Positions 17,011-25,900 of a stretch of DNA of 64,000 bases are shown piece by piece (position 1 is the first letter of the stretch; each line of letters begins with the position of its first letter). A program made the translations under genes and the position numbers. The notes beneath the pieces were generated by a model. The model ran no database searches, was not told where the DNA came from, and saw nothing but the letters and a program-made list of their open reading frames with translations. This DNA comes from Myceligenerans pegani (GTDB lineage Bacteria > Actinomycetota > Actinomycetes > Actinomycetales > Cellulomonadaceae), in the NCBI RefSeq assembly GCF_014892515.1, contig NZ_JADBGR010000101.1, forward strand, positions 82,500-146,499, read 5' to 3'.

Positions 17011-18676
17011 CGACCCGGAGGAAGATCGGGTTGCTGTAGAACCACAGGTCTTCCCAGGGGTTGACCTCGCCCGGGACATCCATCGCCGGACCCGCCGGGT
17101 CGATGTGCGCGCCCAGGAAGCCGGGCTGGCTCCGCTTGCCGTCGGTGCCGCGGACGCGGACGTACCCGTCGTGCTCGGCCACGAAGGAGTAGGTCAGCTC
17201 GACCGATCCCGACTCCCCCGTGGTGTCCCACGAGCGGACCACCCGGGTGTCGGGGGCGTAGAGCGCGTCCGGGTCCCCGCTGGGGCCGGTCACCCTGCCA
17301 CGGACGACGTCGACGCGCGCCAGCTCCGGCAGGAGCCCGGCGTAGTTGACGCTCTCGGCGAGGTCGATGGTGACGGTCAGCTCGACCCGCGTCCCGGCCC
17401 GGACCACGAGTTCTCCCCCGAGGGTGGCGCTGTGGCGGGGGCCGCGCCGCCCCTTGGCCCGCAGCCGGACGTCGAGGCCGGTGATGAGATCGCCGAAAGA
17501 GACCCACATCCGTCCGGCTCGCATCGCCTCCATCACCGCGCGGTGGCTGAAGTCCTCGGCCCCGACCCACGTCTTGTTGTAGGCGCCGGGAGGGAAGGAG
17601 CTGTACTCGGTGACGGGCCGGCCGGCCCCGACCGGCGGCGGGTAGACGCCCGTCGTTCCGAAGGTGTCGCCGTCGTCGTTGTAGGGGATGTTGTCGTAGC
17701 CGGTCTGGTTGAGCGGGTCGACGGGGTTCTTGACCCAGTCGCCACAGCCCTGGTGGCCGTCCGACGTCGTCGTGATCCACCACCGCCGGCCCTCGGACAG
17801 CAGGCAGTCCCACAGGCCGCCGACGGTGGCGGTCATCCAGTCGAACCCGCCCCAGGTCCGGTAGCTCTCCTCGGGGTATCCCGGGAACGAGTAGCGGCCG
17901 GGGCTGCTGTCGTACAGGCCGCGTCCCCGCGCCATGCCCGGCTCCGGCAGGCCGGCCGCCTGGTGACCGGGCGCGCCCTCGAAGCCGATGACGATGTCCG
18001 GGGCGGCGTCCTGCCAGGCACGCAGCTCGGCCGGGGAGTCGATGCCCTTGCGGGCCGGGTGATTGGGCAGCACGAGGGCATCGGCGAGCCGCCCGGACCT
18101 CACCGTGGCGGCGATGTGCTCGAGCGCGGCGATCGCCAGCGCCTCGTTCTCGGGAGTGCCGTCACGAGCGTCGACGACGCGGGCGTCGTAGGTGTCCACC
18201 AGTTCCTGGAGCACCTCGGGCTCGCGGGCACCGGGCGCCATCATGAACGTGGTGTGCTCACCGCCCGGGATGTTCCACTCCAGGCCGTTGAAGATGAGGA
18301 GGTCGTCACCGTGCCGCTCCCGGGCCGCGACGATGTCCCGGTGCTGCGGGGCCACGCTGTGGGCGGCGAACGGCTGGTTGCCGTGATCGGTGATGACGAT
18401 CCAGTCGAGCCCGCCGGCCACGGCGCGGGCGGCCTGGTCGTCGATGCGGTACATCGCATCGTTGCTGTACTGGCTGTGGAGGTGGTGGTCCCCGGCGAGC
18501 CACACGTAGCCGCGGCGACGCGACCGGGGGCGGCCGGGGCGGGTGCTCGCGACCGCGGTGCCCGCTCCGGCCACGGTGGTCAGGCCGGCGGCACCGACGG
18601 CCCCGGCGCCGAGCAGGAAGCCGCGCCGGGAGGCCTCGAGCGAACCGGCGGGGTCGGTGGTCGTGCGGTCGTTCAT
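17006..18676 (-). CDS. Tat-exported PHP-domain phosphoesterase
   Basis: 556 residues. The Tat signal is clear (ASRRGFLLGAGAVGAAGL), so it is exported folded, probably with bound metal. The PHP domain shows its metal-binding blocks in order: GDHHLHSQYS, WIVITDHGN, FNGLEWN, LVLPNHPARKG and TTSDGHQG. A beta-rich C-terminal portion follows (about 370-556). GAGGAG lies upstream of the ATG. PHP proteins hydrolyse phosphoesters; the substrate of this exported group is unknown. Being next to a secreted EEP enzyme, it may take part in extracellular phosphate release (inference). Confidence 0.87.
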   Translation of the reverse strand: MNDRTTTDPAGSLEASRRGFLLGAGAVGAAGLTTVAGAGTAVASTRPGRPRSRRRGYVWLAGDHHLHSQYSNDAMYRIDDQAARAVAGGLDWIVITDHGNQPFAAHSVAPQHRDIVAARERHGDDLLIFNGLEWNIPGGEHTTFMMAPGAREPEVLQELVDTYDARVVDARDGTPENEALAIAALEHIAATVRSGRLADALVLPNHPARKGIDSPAELRAWQDAAPDIVIGFEGAPGHQAAGLPEPGMARGRGLYDSSPGRYSFPGYPEESYRTWGGFDWMTATVGGLWDCLLSEGRRWWITTTSDGHQGCGDWVKNPVDPLNQTGYDNIPYNDDGDTFGTTGVYPPPVGAGRPVTEYSSFPPGAYNKTWVGAEDFSHRAVMEAMRAGRMWVSFGDLITGLDVRLRAKGRRGPRHSATLGGELVVRAGTRVELTVTIDLAESVNYAGLLPELARVDVVRGRVTGPSGDPDALYAPDTRVVRSWDTTGESGSVELTYSFVAEHDGYVRVRGTDGKRSQPGFLGAHIDPAGPAMDVPGEVNPWEDLWFYSNPIFLRVV

Positions 18677-18855
18677 CGCGGGACTCCTCGGGTCAGGGCG
18701 AAGGGCTCCCGTTCTTGGCAGAAGCCCGGACGATCCTGGCGGAGTGCGGTGTCCGGGGTCTGAACCGGGGGCTGCACATCGATGAACATGGCCTGGTGAA
18801 CCTGCCGACGCCACCGCTTCCTGGAACGATCAGGCCGACATCGTCCTTGCTCACC

Positions 18856-19135
18856 GACCGATAGGCCCACCGTGCTCGCCCGTGAGATCCGCGAGGAACT
18901 CGGCTGGGACGCGACCGTCACCGACCCCTACTACGCGTGGGTGTATCCGATCCGGCCCGACAGGCATGTTCGTCCTGACCTACCTCGCCCGCTACTCCAG
19001 TGAGACTCCGCCTGCCTACTCCCACGAACACAAAAAGCTCGTGCTCGTGCGGCCTGATGAGGCCGACGCGCTCACGCTGCCCCAGGACTACAAGACGGCC
19101 ATCCACCAAGCTGTGCAGCGAGGGCACTTCGGCTG
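18856..19135 (+). pseudogene. truncated, frameshifted copy of the NUDIX gene at 36927
   Basis: From GACCGATAGGCCCACCGTG the sequence matches that just before and at the start of the intact NUDIX gene (36911-36932), then jumps over 63 codons in frame to REIREELGW. The lost part holds the GX5E half of the Nudix box, so catalysis is gone. Further on, CCCGACAGGCATG replaces an intact stretch two bases longer, shifting the frame; the C-terminal portion (FVLTYLARY to AIHQAVQRGHF) stays readable in the other frame. The shared bases before the start codon show this is a DNA duplication. It lies beside the distal end of CRISPR array 1. Confidence 0.9.
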
Positions 19136-19306
19136 AGTCGCCGTCCCTTTGGTGGCGGCCGGCGTTCCCTACGTCAGGAGCCCCACGCTGCTGGCGACCT
19201 TCTGCAGTTGAGGACCATGGCCGGTGGGCGGCGTGCCTGCTGCGTGCCACTCGTGGCCGAGCCCTTGTTGCAGGCTCGACCGCCCGTACGCTCCCCTTGG
19301 TTCACC

Positions 19307-19549
19307 TCAGGGGACAAGGGCCTGAACCTGGAGACCGCCGGCAACCGAGGCCGCGTACTCAAGGGCCTCGACGATGTCCTCCCGGGACAGTTCGTCGTAC
19401 TCCTCAAGGAGTTCCTCGAAGGTCTCACCAGCAGCAAGCAATTCCAGAATTGCCTGCACCGTCACCCGGGTTCCACGGATCCGCGGCTTACCGTGCACCA
19501 CGGTGGGGTCCACCGCGATCCGGTTCCAGTGAGTCGCTCCAGCATTCAT
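19307..19549 (-). CDS. DUF433 (VapB-like) antitoxin, orphan
   Basis: 80 residues. WNRIAVDPTVVHGKPRIRGTRVTVQAILELLAAGETFEELLEEY is the DUF433 helix-turn-helix signature. Such proteins normally pair with a DUF5615/PIN-like toxin encoded just downstream. No such frame follows on the minus strand (19306 down to 19136), so the toxin appears lost. The gene lies between the NUDIX remnant and the degenerate end of CRISPR array 1. Confidence 0.85.
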   Translation of the reverse strand: MNAGATHWNRIAVDPTVVHGKPRIRGTRVTVQAILELLAAGETFEELLEEYDELSREDIVEALEYAASVAGGLQVQALVP

Positions 19550-19677
19550 GCCGCCAGTGTCCCCTGCGTCCCGCCTCGGGGCCAGGAAGGAGCCCGCCTG
19601 TGATCCGGGTCCGGCTGTCGCGACGCGGCGGCCACGCCGGACGCAACTGCCACGCCTGCGGCGAGGGCTGGGACGCC

Positions 19678-21906
19678 GGGTCACCCCCGCGTCGGTAGGG
19701 ACCACCGAATCTACCGCACCACATGGCAGCCGAGCGCGGGGTCCCCCCGCGTCGGCGGGGACTGCCACCTGACGCCCTCGCGAACGACGCGGGCGGTGGG
19801 ATCACCCCCGCGGTCGGCGGACTTGCCTGATCGGCGCGGCTTCGGTTACCACCGTCGCCGGATCACTCCCGCGTCCGTGGGACTGCTCCATGAACGCGGC
19901 GAACTTCCGGGTCATCGCGGGATCACCCCCGCGTCGGCGGGGAGCACGCCACGACGCACACGCACGCGCCGAGGCCCGTGGGATCACCCCCGCGTCGGCG
20001 GGGAGCACATGCCCGTGGTGATCACGTCTGATGTCCCGCCCGGATCACCCCCGCGTCGGCGGAGAGCACCTCGTCCAGGCGTACTCCTCGGCCTTGGCGT
20101 CGGGATCACCCCCGCGTCGGCGGGGAGCACGGCGTGCGCACGCCTGGTGGACGCGGTGCGCACGGATCACCCCCGCGTCGGCGGGGAGCACGGGATGTCC
20201 ACCGGCCGCCCGTCCCGTCCGCTGGGATCACCCCCGCGTCGGCGGGGAGCACGTGCAGCAGTCCGGGCCGGTCCTGGACCTCGAGGGATCACCCCCGCGT
20301 CGGCGGGGAGCACCGCCTCGCGCTCGGCTCCGTGAAGCGCCCGGTCGGATCACCCCCGCGTCGGCGGGGAGCACTCGGGCGGGCGGCGGGAGCGTGCGGG
20401 CCAGGTGGGATCACCCCCGCGTCGGCGGGGAGCACGCCAGGGTCGCCGTTGATGTCCAGGTTCACCGGGGATCACCCCCGCGTCGGCGGGGAGCACCTCC
20501 AGTTCACGTTCTAGGCGTTGATGAGATTGGGATCACCCCCGCGTCGGCGGGGAGCACCGCCTGGGCATGCTGCCCGGCCTCGGTGCGCTGTGGATCACCC
20601 CCGCGTCGGCGGGGAGCACGCCACGACGCACACGCACGCGCCGAGGCCCGTGGGATCACCCCCGCGTCGGCGGGGAGCACTCGGTCCACTCGTACTCGAT
20701 CGCCACGGCGTCGGGATCACCCCCGCGTCGGCGGGGAGCACCGGTGGAACGCCTCGTTCTCGCCGAGGTCGTCGGGATCACCCCCGCGTCGGCGGGGAGC
20801 ACTCGATGATGTCGAGCACCAGGTGCCGGCGGCCGGGATCACCCCCGCGTCGGCGGGGAGCACGTCGGCCGTGATGCGCAGGCCGTTCGATCCGCGGGAT
20901 CACCCCCGCGTCGGCGGGGAGCACGTCGCCGACCGTTGGCGTGGTCGCCTGCGTGAGGGATCACCCCCGCGTCGGCGGGGAGCACCAGGTCGGGGACACC
21001 GTGCGCGTGACCCACCACGGATCACCCCCGCGTCGGCGGGGAGCACGAGGTCTACGAGCTCGACGCGGCGTGGATCGCGGGATCACCCCCGCGTCGGCGG
21101 GGAGCACTCCATCATCGCCCGCGCGGCGCTGGCGAACCTGGGATCACCCCCGCGTCGGCGGGGAGCACCAGCTCATCTCGCGGCGCCTGCTCGGCGTCGT
21201 GGGATCACCCCCGCGTCGGCGGGGAGCACTGTGGCCCGTCCCGGACGGGTACGGCGACGTCGGGATCACCCCCGCGTCGGCGGGGAGCACACCCTGTCAT
21301 CGCGGTGAGCGTGGGCGGCTCGGAGGGATCACCCCCGCGTCGGCGGGGAGCACATCTTGATCAGGCCGTCCTTGGTGCGGATGGCGGGATCACCCCCGCG
21401 TCGGCGGGGAGCACCTCACCGCCACCGCCGCGCAGATCGAGGACGCCGGATCACCCCCGCGTCGGCGGGGAGCACTCGGTCCGCAGCGCCAGATCCAGCA
21501 GCTGGTCGGGATCACCCCCGCGTCGGCGGGGAGCACGTCCTGGACATGGCACAGATGACGGTGGCGCCGGGATCACCCCCGCGTCGGCGGGGAGCACCGC
21601 CGACATCCGCACCACGGTCAACAAGCTCCGGGATCACCCCCGCGTCGGCGGGGAGCACCACATCCCGGGTCAGGTGTCACGAGCCGTGGCCGGATCACCC
21701 CCGCGTCGGCGGGGAGCACGCCGGCGACCGCCGCGGCGCGTTCCTCGTCGATCCACGGATCACCCCCGCGTCGGCGGGGAGCACAGCAGCGCGGCCCAGG
21801 TCTTGGGGCCCGCCACGGGATCACCCCCGCGTCGGCGGGGAGCACATCATGCCGCTCGACGGCGAGGGGATCTGGCAGGGATCACCCCCGCGTCGGCGGG
21901 GAGCAC
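19678..21906 (-). CRISPR. type I-E CRISPR array 1 (37 repeats, 36 spacers)
   Basis: 28-base repeats begin GGATCACC, have core CCCCCGCGTCGGCGGGG and end GAGCAC on the plus strand, at a 61-base spacing (spacers mostly 33; longer ones of 34, 35 and 37 at 20558, 21291 and 21720). 33 repeats from 19920 are intact or nearly so (one base differs at 20042). The four at 19678, 19739, 19799 and 19860 are degenerate, and three of these end in ACTGC or CTTGC like array 2 repeats. The leader lies at the 21907 side, so new spacers enter next to cas2 and the array is read on the minus strand. One spacer occurs twice (19948-19980 and 20620-20652). Confidence 0.98.
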
Positions 21907-21962
21907 ACTTGCTGACCAGGCACTATAGGGACGGCTCTCCGGTTTCTCCTTCACTTTGCTCC
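21907..21962 (-). promoter_or_regulatory. leader of CRISPR array 1, overlapping the cas2 3' end
   Basis: The sequence flanking the last repeat shares ACTTGCTGACC, ACTATA, CCGGTT and TTCACTTTG, in order and at near-equal spacing, with the flank of array 2 (34069 onward). This identifies a common leader. Here most of it lies inside the last codons of cas2, whose stop is at 21923-21925. Confidence 0.8.
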
Positions 21963-22381
21963 GCATGCCGTCGTTCGACTTCGTTGCGGAACCGGCGACG
22001 TCGCGCTGCGATGCTCCAGTTCTCGGGTGCGCGCTTGGGCACTCGCTTGGAGTCGTCCTCGTGCTCCTCGCCGTCCTTCTCCCAGGTCATGCGCGTCATG
22101 GCGCCCCGCTTGGACGGTCTCCGCATGAGGGTGAGGCCGTCGATATCGGTGGGTTCCCAGTCGTGGTTATGGACTCGGAAGGCGAGTCGTTGCTCTCCGC
22201 GCGTGGAATGAACCATCAGAGCCTTGCCTTGCCGGACGTGCTCGATGATCCGTTCCCAGAGCATGTCGCGGACGCGAGCGGAGGAATGACCGACGAACAC
22301 TCCGGCGCTGATCTCCAAGAGCCATCGCGTGAGGTCACCGCGCAGCCGTTGCGGGCAGGCTGTCACGACGACGACGATCAC
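21923..22381 (-). CDS. cas2: Cas2, type I-E
   Basis: Adaptation nuclease-fold protein that bridges Cas1 dimers in the spacer integrase. The N-terminus IVVVVTACPQRLRGDLTRWL and ISAGVFVG are the I-E type of Cas2 ferredoxin fold. At 152 residues it is longer than common Cas2e proteins; the last dozen residues (EQSEGETGEPSL) are encoded by the conserved CRISPR leader. The GTG start overlaps the cas1 stop as GTGA. Last gene of the cas operon, 16 bases from array 1. Confidence 0.95.
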   Translation of the reverse strand: MIVVVVTACPQRLRGDLTRWLLEISAGVFVGHSSARVRDMLWERIIEHVRQGKALMVHSTRGEQRLAFRVHNHDWEPTDIDGLTLMRRPSKRGAMTRMTWEKDGEEHEDDSKRVPKRAPENWSIAARRRRFRNEVERRHAEQSEGETGEPSL

Positions 22382-23370
22382 GATATTTCCTCGTCAAGGT
22401 CGTCAGGTTCGTCGAGCGTGTCCCAGCCGTACGATCTTCCACCGGTGACGGCTTCATTGCGGTCATCCCACAGCTTGATGACGTCAGCACCAACGATGTC
22501 CTCGCCGTCGGCCGCCGGGACGTCGCCGACGGCGTTGAGGAGCAGTGTCTGAACGTCACGGACGCATCGCTCTAGGAGTTTCATTTCGAACATGCGGTCC
22601 CGCATGGCGCGGCGCACCGCGCCGGCGACGTCGGGGACGTCCTGGGCGACGACTTCGAACGCGACCGGAATGGAGAGCTCGGCTCGGTAGAGATCGGCTA
22701 TGTCGAAGACGAAGGACCGTTCGTTGCCCGTGTGGACGACGCCGAGACCGGGCGCGCAGCCGAGCGCGACGACGACGGAGTACACGACCCCGTACAGGCA
22801 GGACGCTGCCGCTGACAGGGCCTGGTTGATCGTGTCGGTGGCTTCGAAGTCGTCGAGTTGCACGTCGCGCTTGTTCCAGTCGACGCCGGATTTCGTCGCC
22901 CAGTGCCGGTAGACCTTGCGTACGCGGGCTCCTTCCCTCCCGCGTAGCTGCTGCATCGTCAGCCGGGACACGTCCTCGCCAGGGAGGCGCATGGCGTACA
23001 TCGCGCGTGCGCAGGCCAGACGCTTGTTCCGGTTGGTCACGACCTCGGCTTGTGCCTCCAGGAGGCGAGTGGAACGGGCCAGGGAACGGCCATGCGCGTA
23101 GTAGCGCACGCCCCGTTCCCCGACCCATACGACCGTCGAACCCGACTCGGCGAGCAGCACCATGGCTTGCTGACTCACGGTGGTGCCCGGTCCGAGCAGC
23201 AGAGCTCCGAGGGATGCCGCCGGGATGTGGACGGTGCCGTGTCCGTCCTCGGAGGTGATCGCCCCGTCCTCCCGGGAGATCACGGCCCGTTCGATGTAGA
23301 CGAAGGTCATCCGGTCCTGCACACGGGCGAGTTCGGTGATCTTGGCGGGTCGGGTTCCAGGCAGGTTCAT
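22378..23370 (-). CDS. cas1: Cas1, type I-E integrase
   Basis: Catalytic subunit of the spacer integrase, 330 residues. Metal-site candidates are the Glu of LRGREGARVRKVYRHWA, the His of GVVHTGNE and the Asp of FVFDIADLYRAE; the ARSTRLLEAQ and YYAHGRSLARS segments are also typical. The C-terminus continues with an acidic tail (DEPDDLDEEIS). The ATG overlaps the cas6e stop as ATGA and its own stop overlaps cas2. Confidence 0.97.
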   Translation of the reverse strand: MNLPGTRPAKITELARVQDRMTFVYIERAVISREDGAITSEDGHGTVHIPAASLGALLLGPGTTVSQQAMVLLAESGSTVVWVGERGVRYYAHGRSLARSTRLLEAQAEVVTNRNKRLACARAMYAMRLPGEDVSRLTMQQLRGREGARVRKVYRHWATKSGVDWNKRDVQLDDFEATDTINQALSAAASCLYGVVYSVVVALGCAPGLGVVHTGNERSFVFDIADLYRAELSIPVAFEVVAQDVPDVAGAVRRAMRDRMFEMKLLERCVRDVQTLLLNAVGDVPAADGEDIVGADVIKLWDDRNEAVTGGRSYGWDTLDEPDDLDEEIS

Positions 23371-24035
23371 CGGGGGGCCTTGGCCAGGGTGAGGAGTCCG
23401 CAGCCGTATCCTTTGGCAGGTCCGACGCCGTTGGTCAGCGCCTGGCGCAGCAGGTCGGCGTCGCGCACTTCAAGAGTGCCGTCGAACTGTGCCCAGGCGA
23501 TCGTGACGGTGCGCCGCCCACCAGTAGCCCGGATGAACTGGTCGACGCCACGCCGGGTGATGGCGAAGGTTTCCGTTTCGGGCTCGCCGACATCGATGCC
23601 CAGCCGTTCGGCTTTTCGGGTGAGCCATTCGGTCTGTCCGGCGATTCCGAGTCGGGCGACGCGCTGTCCACGCTGGCTCGAGTCGTCCCGGACCGACTTG
23701 ACGGGGTTGCCCCGCAGGCGGAAGGCCCACCGCTGTCCAGGTTCGAGCTGGTCGAGGACTCGGCTGTAGGGCCGGGTCTTCTGCGTGCCTGGACGTCCTG
23801 CTTGCTCAAGCAGGCCGCCGGGGGTGTCGAGGTCCGGTTCGGCTTCGGACACGACGTAGACGACGAGCGCCTCGGCGGTCTGGTCCACTCGCCACAGCAC
23901 ACGCCCGCGGGAGCCGCTGTCCGCACCGAGGTGGTCGAATCCGCCGAGGACGGCCGCGTGCATCGCTTGGGGCGAGCCCAGGAGCTTGCGGGCGCTGCGC
24001 CGGGTTGGGTCGATCTCGCTTCTGGTCAGGTACAT
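23367..24035 (-). CDS. cas6e: Cas6e/CasE crRNA endoribonuclease
   Basis: Cuts the pre-crRNA inside repeats and stays on the 3' handle. 222 residues: MYLTRSEIDPTRRSARKLLGSPQAMHAAVLGGF is the family N-terminus (His27-type catalytic residue in AMHAAV), and the C-terminal glycine-rich loop is GVGPAKGYGCGLLTL. Start 24035 shares one base with the cas5e stop. It must process two repeat variants that differ at the handle end (GAGCAC versus GACTGC). Confidence 0.95.
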   Translation of the reverse strand: MYLTRSEIDPTRRSARKLLGSPQAMHAAVLGGFDHLGADSGSRGRVLWRVDQTAEALVVYVVSEAEPDLDTPGGLLEQAGRPGTQKTRPYSRVLDQLEPGQRWAFRLRGNPVKSVRDDSSQRGQRVARLGIAGQTEWLTRKAERLGIDVGEPETETFAITRRGVDQFIRATGGRRTVTIAWAQFDGTLEVRDADLLRQALTNGVGPAKGYGCGLLTLAKAPR

Positions 24036-24757
24036 CAGTCGGCCTCCAGCAGCGCCATCGCGTCGTGCTCGATCGGCGTGTTCGTTGCCTCTCCGGGAGG
24101 GGGCACCGTGGTGCGTTCGATCTCGCGCCACCCGTACTGCCGCATCGTGGGGTCGAACGACACGGGTACGTCCCGCTGCCGTATGGGCTCCTCGCGGATC
24201 TGCCCCGGCTGCTGCGGGATCACGCCGACGTCGGCCAGAAGATCGAGATCTCTGACCTGGCCACGTTGCTTCCGCTTCCACCAGTCGGCTGCCTGCCACG
24301 GTTCTCGCGCAAGTTCGTCGTAGAGGTTCCCCTCGCGGATTCCCAGCACGAGCGGGACGGTGGGCGGGCACGATCGTCGCCCGAGGTACAGCGGGAACGC
24401 CGGTCGGCGCAGGGCGTGTTCGATCCCGGCGATGAGCTCGGGATCGCCCTCGATGCCCGCGACGAAGACGGCGTCGGCGAGGTAGTACCGGTGGGAGAGA
24501 GGGTGCGCCTTGCTGCCGTCGAGGCTGCGGGCGGTCTGGAAGTCGCGCTCGAGGTGTCCTGGCTGGTCGACTCGGACGGCAAATCGCAGGTCGAGCAGGT
24601 CGGTGAGGGGGTCGGTCCGGCGTCGGCCCTGAGCGGCGGCGATCATGCCGAGTACGCCCGATCTCGAGGGGGCCGTCTCGGTGGTGCGGCGCGTGAAGCG
24701 CGAGGTCACGCCCCAGGACTGCAGTGGACCTGCCAGGCGGAGCAGGAGAACGCTCAT
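24035..24757 (-). CDS. cas5e: Cas5e/CasD Cascade subunit
   Basis: Binds the 5' handle of the crRNA in Cascade. 240 residues beginning VLLLRLAGPLQSWGVTSRFTRR, the invariant Cas5e opening, followed by PSRSGVLGMIAAAQGRRR. It overlaps the cas7e stop by four bases. Confidence 0.96.
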   Translation of the reverse strand: MSVLLLRLAGPLQSWGVTSRFTRRTTETAPSRSGVLGMIAAAQGRRRTDPLTDLLDLRFAVRVDQPGHLERDFQTARSLDGSKAHPLSHRYYLADAVFVAGIEGDPELIAGIEHALRRPAFPLYLGRRSCPPTVPLVLGIREGNLYDELAREPWQAADWWKRKQRGQVRDLDLLADVGVIPQQPGQIREEPIRQRDVPVSFDPTMRQYGWREIERTTVPPPGEATNTPIEHDAMALLEAD

Positions 24758-25899
24758 GCGGTCTGGCCAGCCGGTGTCGGGACCGCCGCCCCGGTGCGGT
24801 CAGAGACGGTCGTGATGACCTGGTCCACGAGTTCGCCGAGCGACACGCGGTCACCGAGCTGGTCCAGGGCGGCACCCTTGGCGCCCACGGCGGTCACCCA
24901 CACCTTGTCCGGGTCGGCGTTGTAAGCGTCGGCGACGTCCTTGGCATACCGGGCGAGCGCTTCCACGGCGGCCGTGACGCGACCGCTGCCTGCGGCGGTC
25001 TGGACGGGGGTTTCGAACGCCCCGACGTAGGAGATGGACTGGTCCTGGCGGACGGCGACGACGATCGCGTCGGGCAGGGTGCCGTTGGCGAAGGTGTTCT
25101 TCTTGCCCGAGGGAATCGAGCGCACGAAGGAGCGCAGGAATGCCCCGACCGCCTCTCCCACTGGGGCGTCCTCGCCCAAGTTCCTCGCCAGCAGGTCGGC
25201 GTCGATCGTGGCGTACCGGTACAAGGTGGAGGAGTTGAACTCGATCGTTCCGATCATCCCGGCCCCGGCGTCTTCCTCGTCGTCGTTCTCCTTGTGGTCG
25301 TCGACGGCGGTGAAGTAGTCGAACTCGTTCTCCACGGCGTGCACGGACAGTGCGTGGGCGACCTGGACGGAGGCGTCGACGTTGAGGTCTGCGACGTCGG
25401 CGACCATGCGGCCGAACATCGCCAGGTCGATCGAGTTCTTGTTCTTGATCAGCGCTTGAATGTCCTTCTTGACCAGATCTTCGCCGGCGGTGAGAGCGTA
25501 GGCGGCGAGGGACTCGACCTGCTGGGCCGACAGAAAAAGCAGGTAGCCGGATTCGTCAAGCTTGCCCTTGCGCGGCGGCTTGACCGTGATTCCGCCCGCT
25601 GTCAGTACGGCCTTGGCCAGTTCGTGTGACGCGTCCTGGCTCGTCGAGTCGGACTGCTTGCGGATCTCCTCACCGAGAAGTTCGACGACCCGCTTGGATC
25701 GGACGCCCGTGGCGAGTGCCTCGGCGGTGCCAGCCATGTGCTTGCGGATCGCGCGCTTCCACGCCTGGGATGAGACCCGGGCGCGGCGGACCCCACCGTA
25801 CGAGGCGGTCTTGGGGCTGCCGGTGTCGTCACGGTTGATGTTGCTGGGCGGGACGGTCTGCAGGACGTGGATGTCGATGATCGTGCGCGGCATGGTCAT
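24754..25899 (-). CDS. cas7e: Cas7e/CasC Cascade backbone subunit
   Basis: Six copies form the crRNA-binding backbone. 381 residues: RTIIDIHVLQTVPPSNINRDDTGSPKTA, GVRRARVSSQAWKRAIR and the C-terminal LGELVDQV are typical. AAGGAG lies 7 bases before ATG 25899, one base after the cse2 stop. ATG 25893 is a less well placed alternative. Confidence 0.96.
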   Translation of the reverse strand: MTMPRTIIDIHVLQTVPPSNINRDDTGSPKTASYGGVRRARVSSQAWKRAIRKHMAGTAEALATGVRSKRVVELLGEEIRKQSDSTSQDASHELAKAVLTAGGITVKPPRKGKLDESGYLLFLSAQQVESLAAYALTAGEDLVKKDIQALIKNKNSIDLAMFGRMVADVADLNVDASVQVAHALSVHAVENEFDYFTAVDDHKENDDEEDAGAGMIGTIEFNSSTLYRYATIDADLLARNLGEDAPVGEAVGAFLRSFVRSIPSGKKNTFANGTLPDAIVVAVRQDQSISYVGAFETPVQTAAGSGRVTAAVEALARYAKDVADAYNADPDKVWVTAVGAKGAALDQLGDRVSLGELVDQVITTVSDRTGAAVPTPAGQTA

Positions 25900-25900
25900 G

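Noticed and set aside
18677..18855. Transposase fragment between the PHP gene and the NUDIX remnant
   Set aside because: The translations show no transposase motif and no terminal repeats.
19136..19306. DUF5615 toxin partner expected after the DUF433 antitoxin
   Set aside because: No frame in this stretch shows the toxin signature.
19600..19698. 32-codon frame with a CHACGEGW zinc-knuckle-like end
   Set aside because: It runs into the first degenerate CRISPR repeat and has no partner; probably chance or the end of a lost gene.
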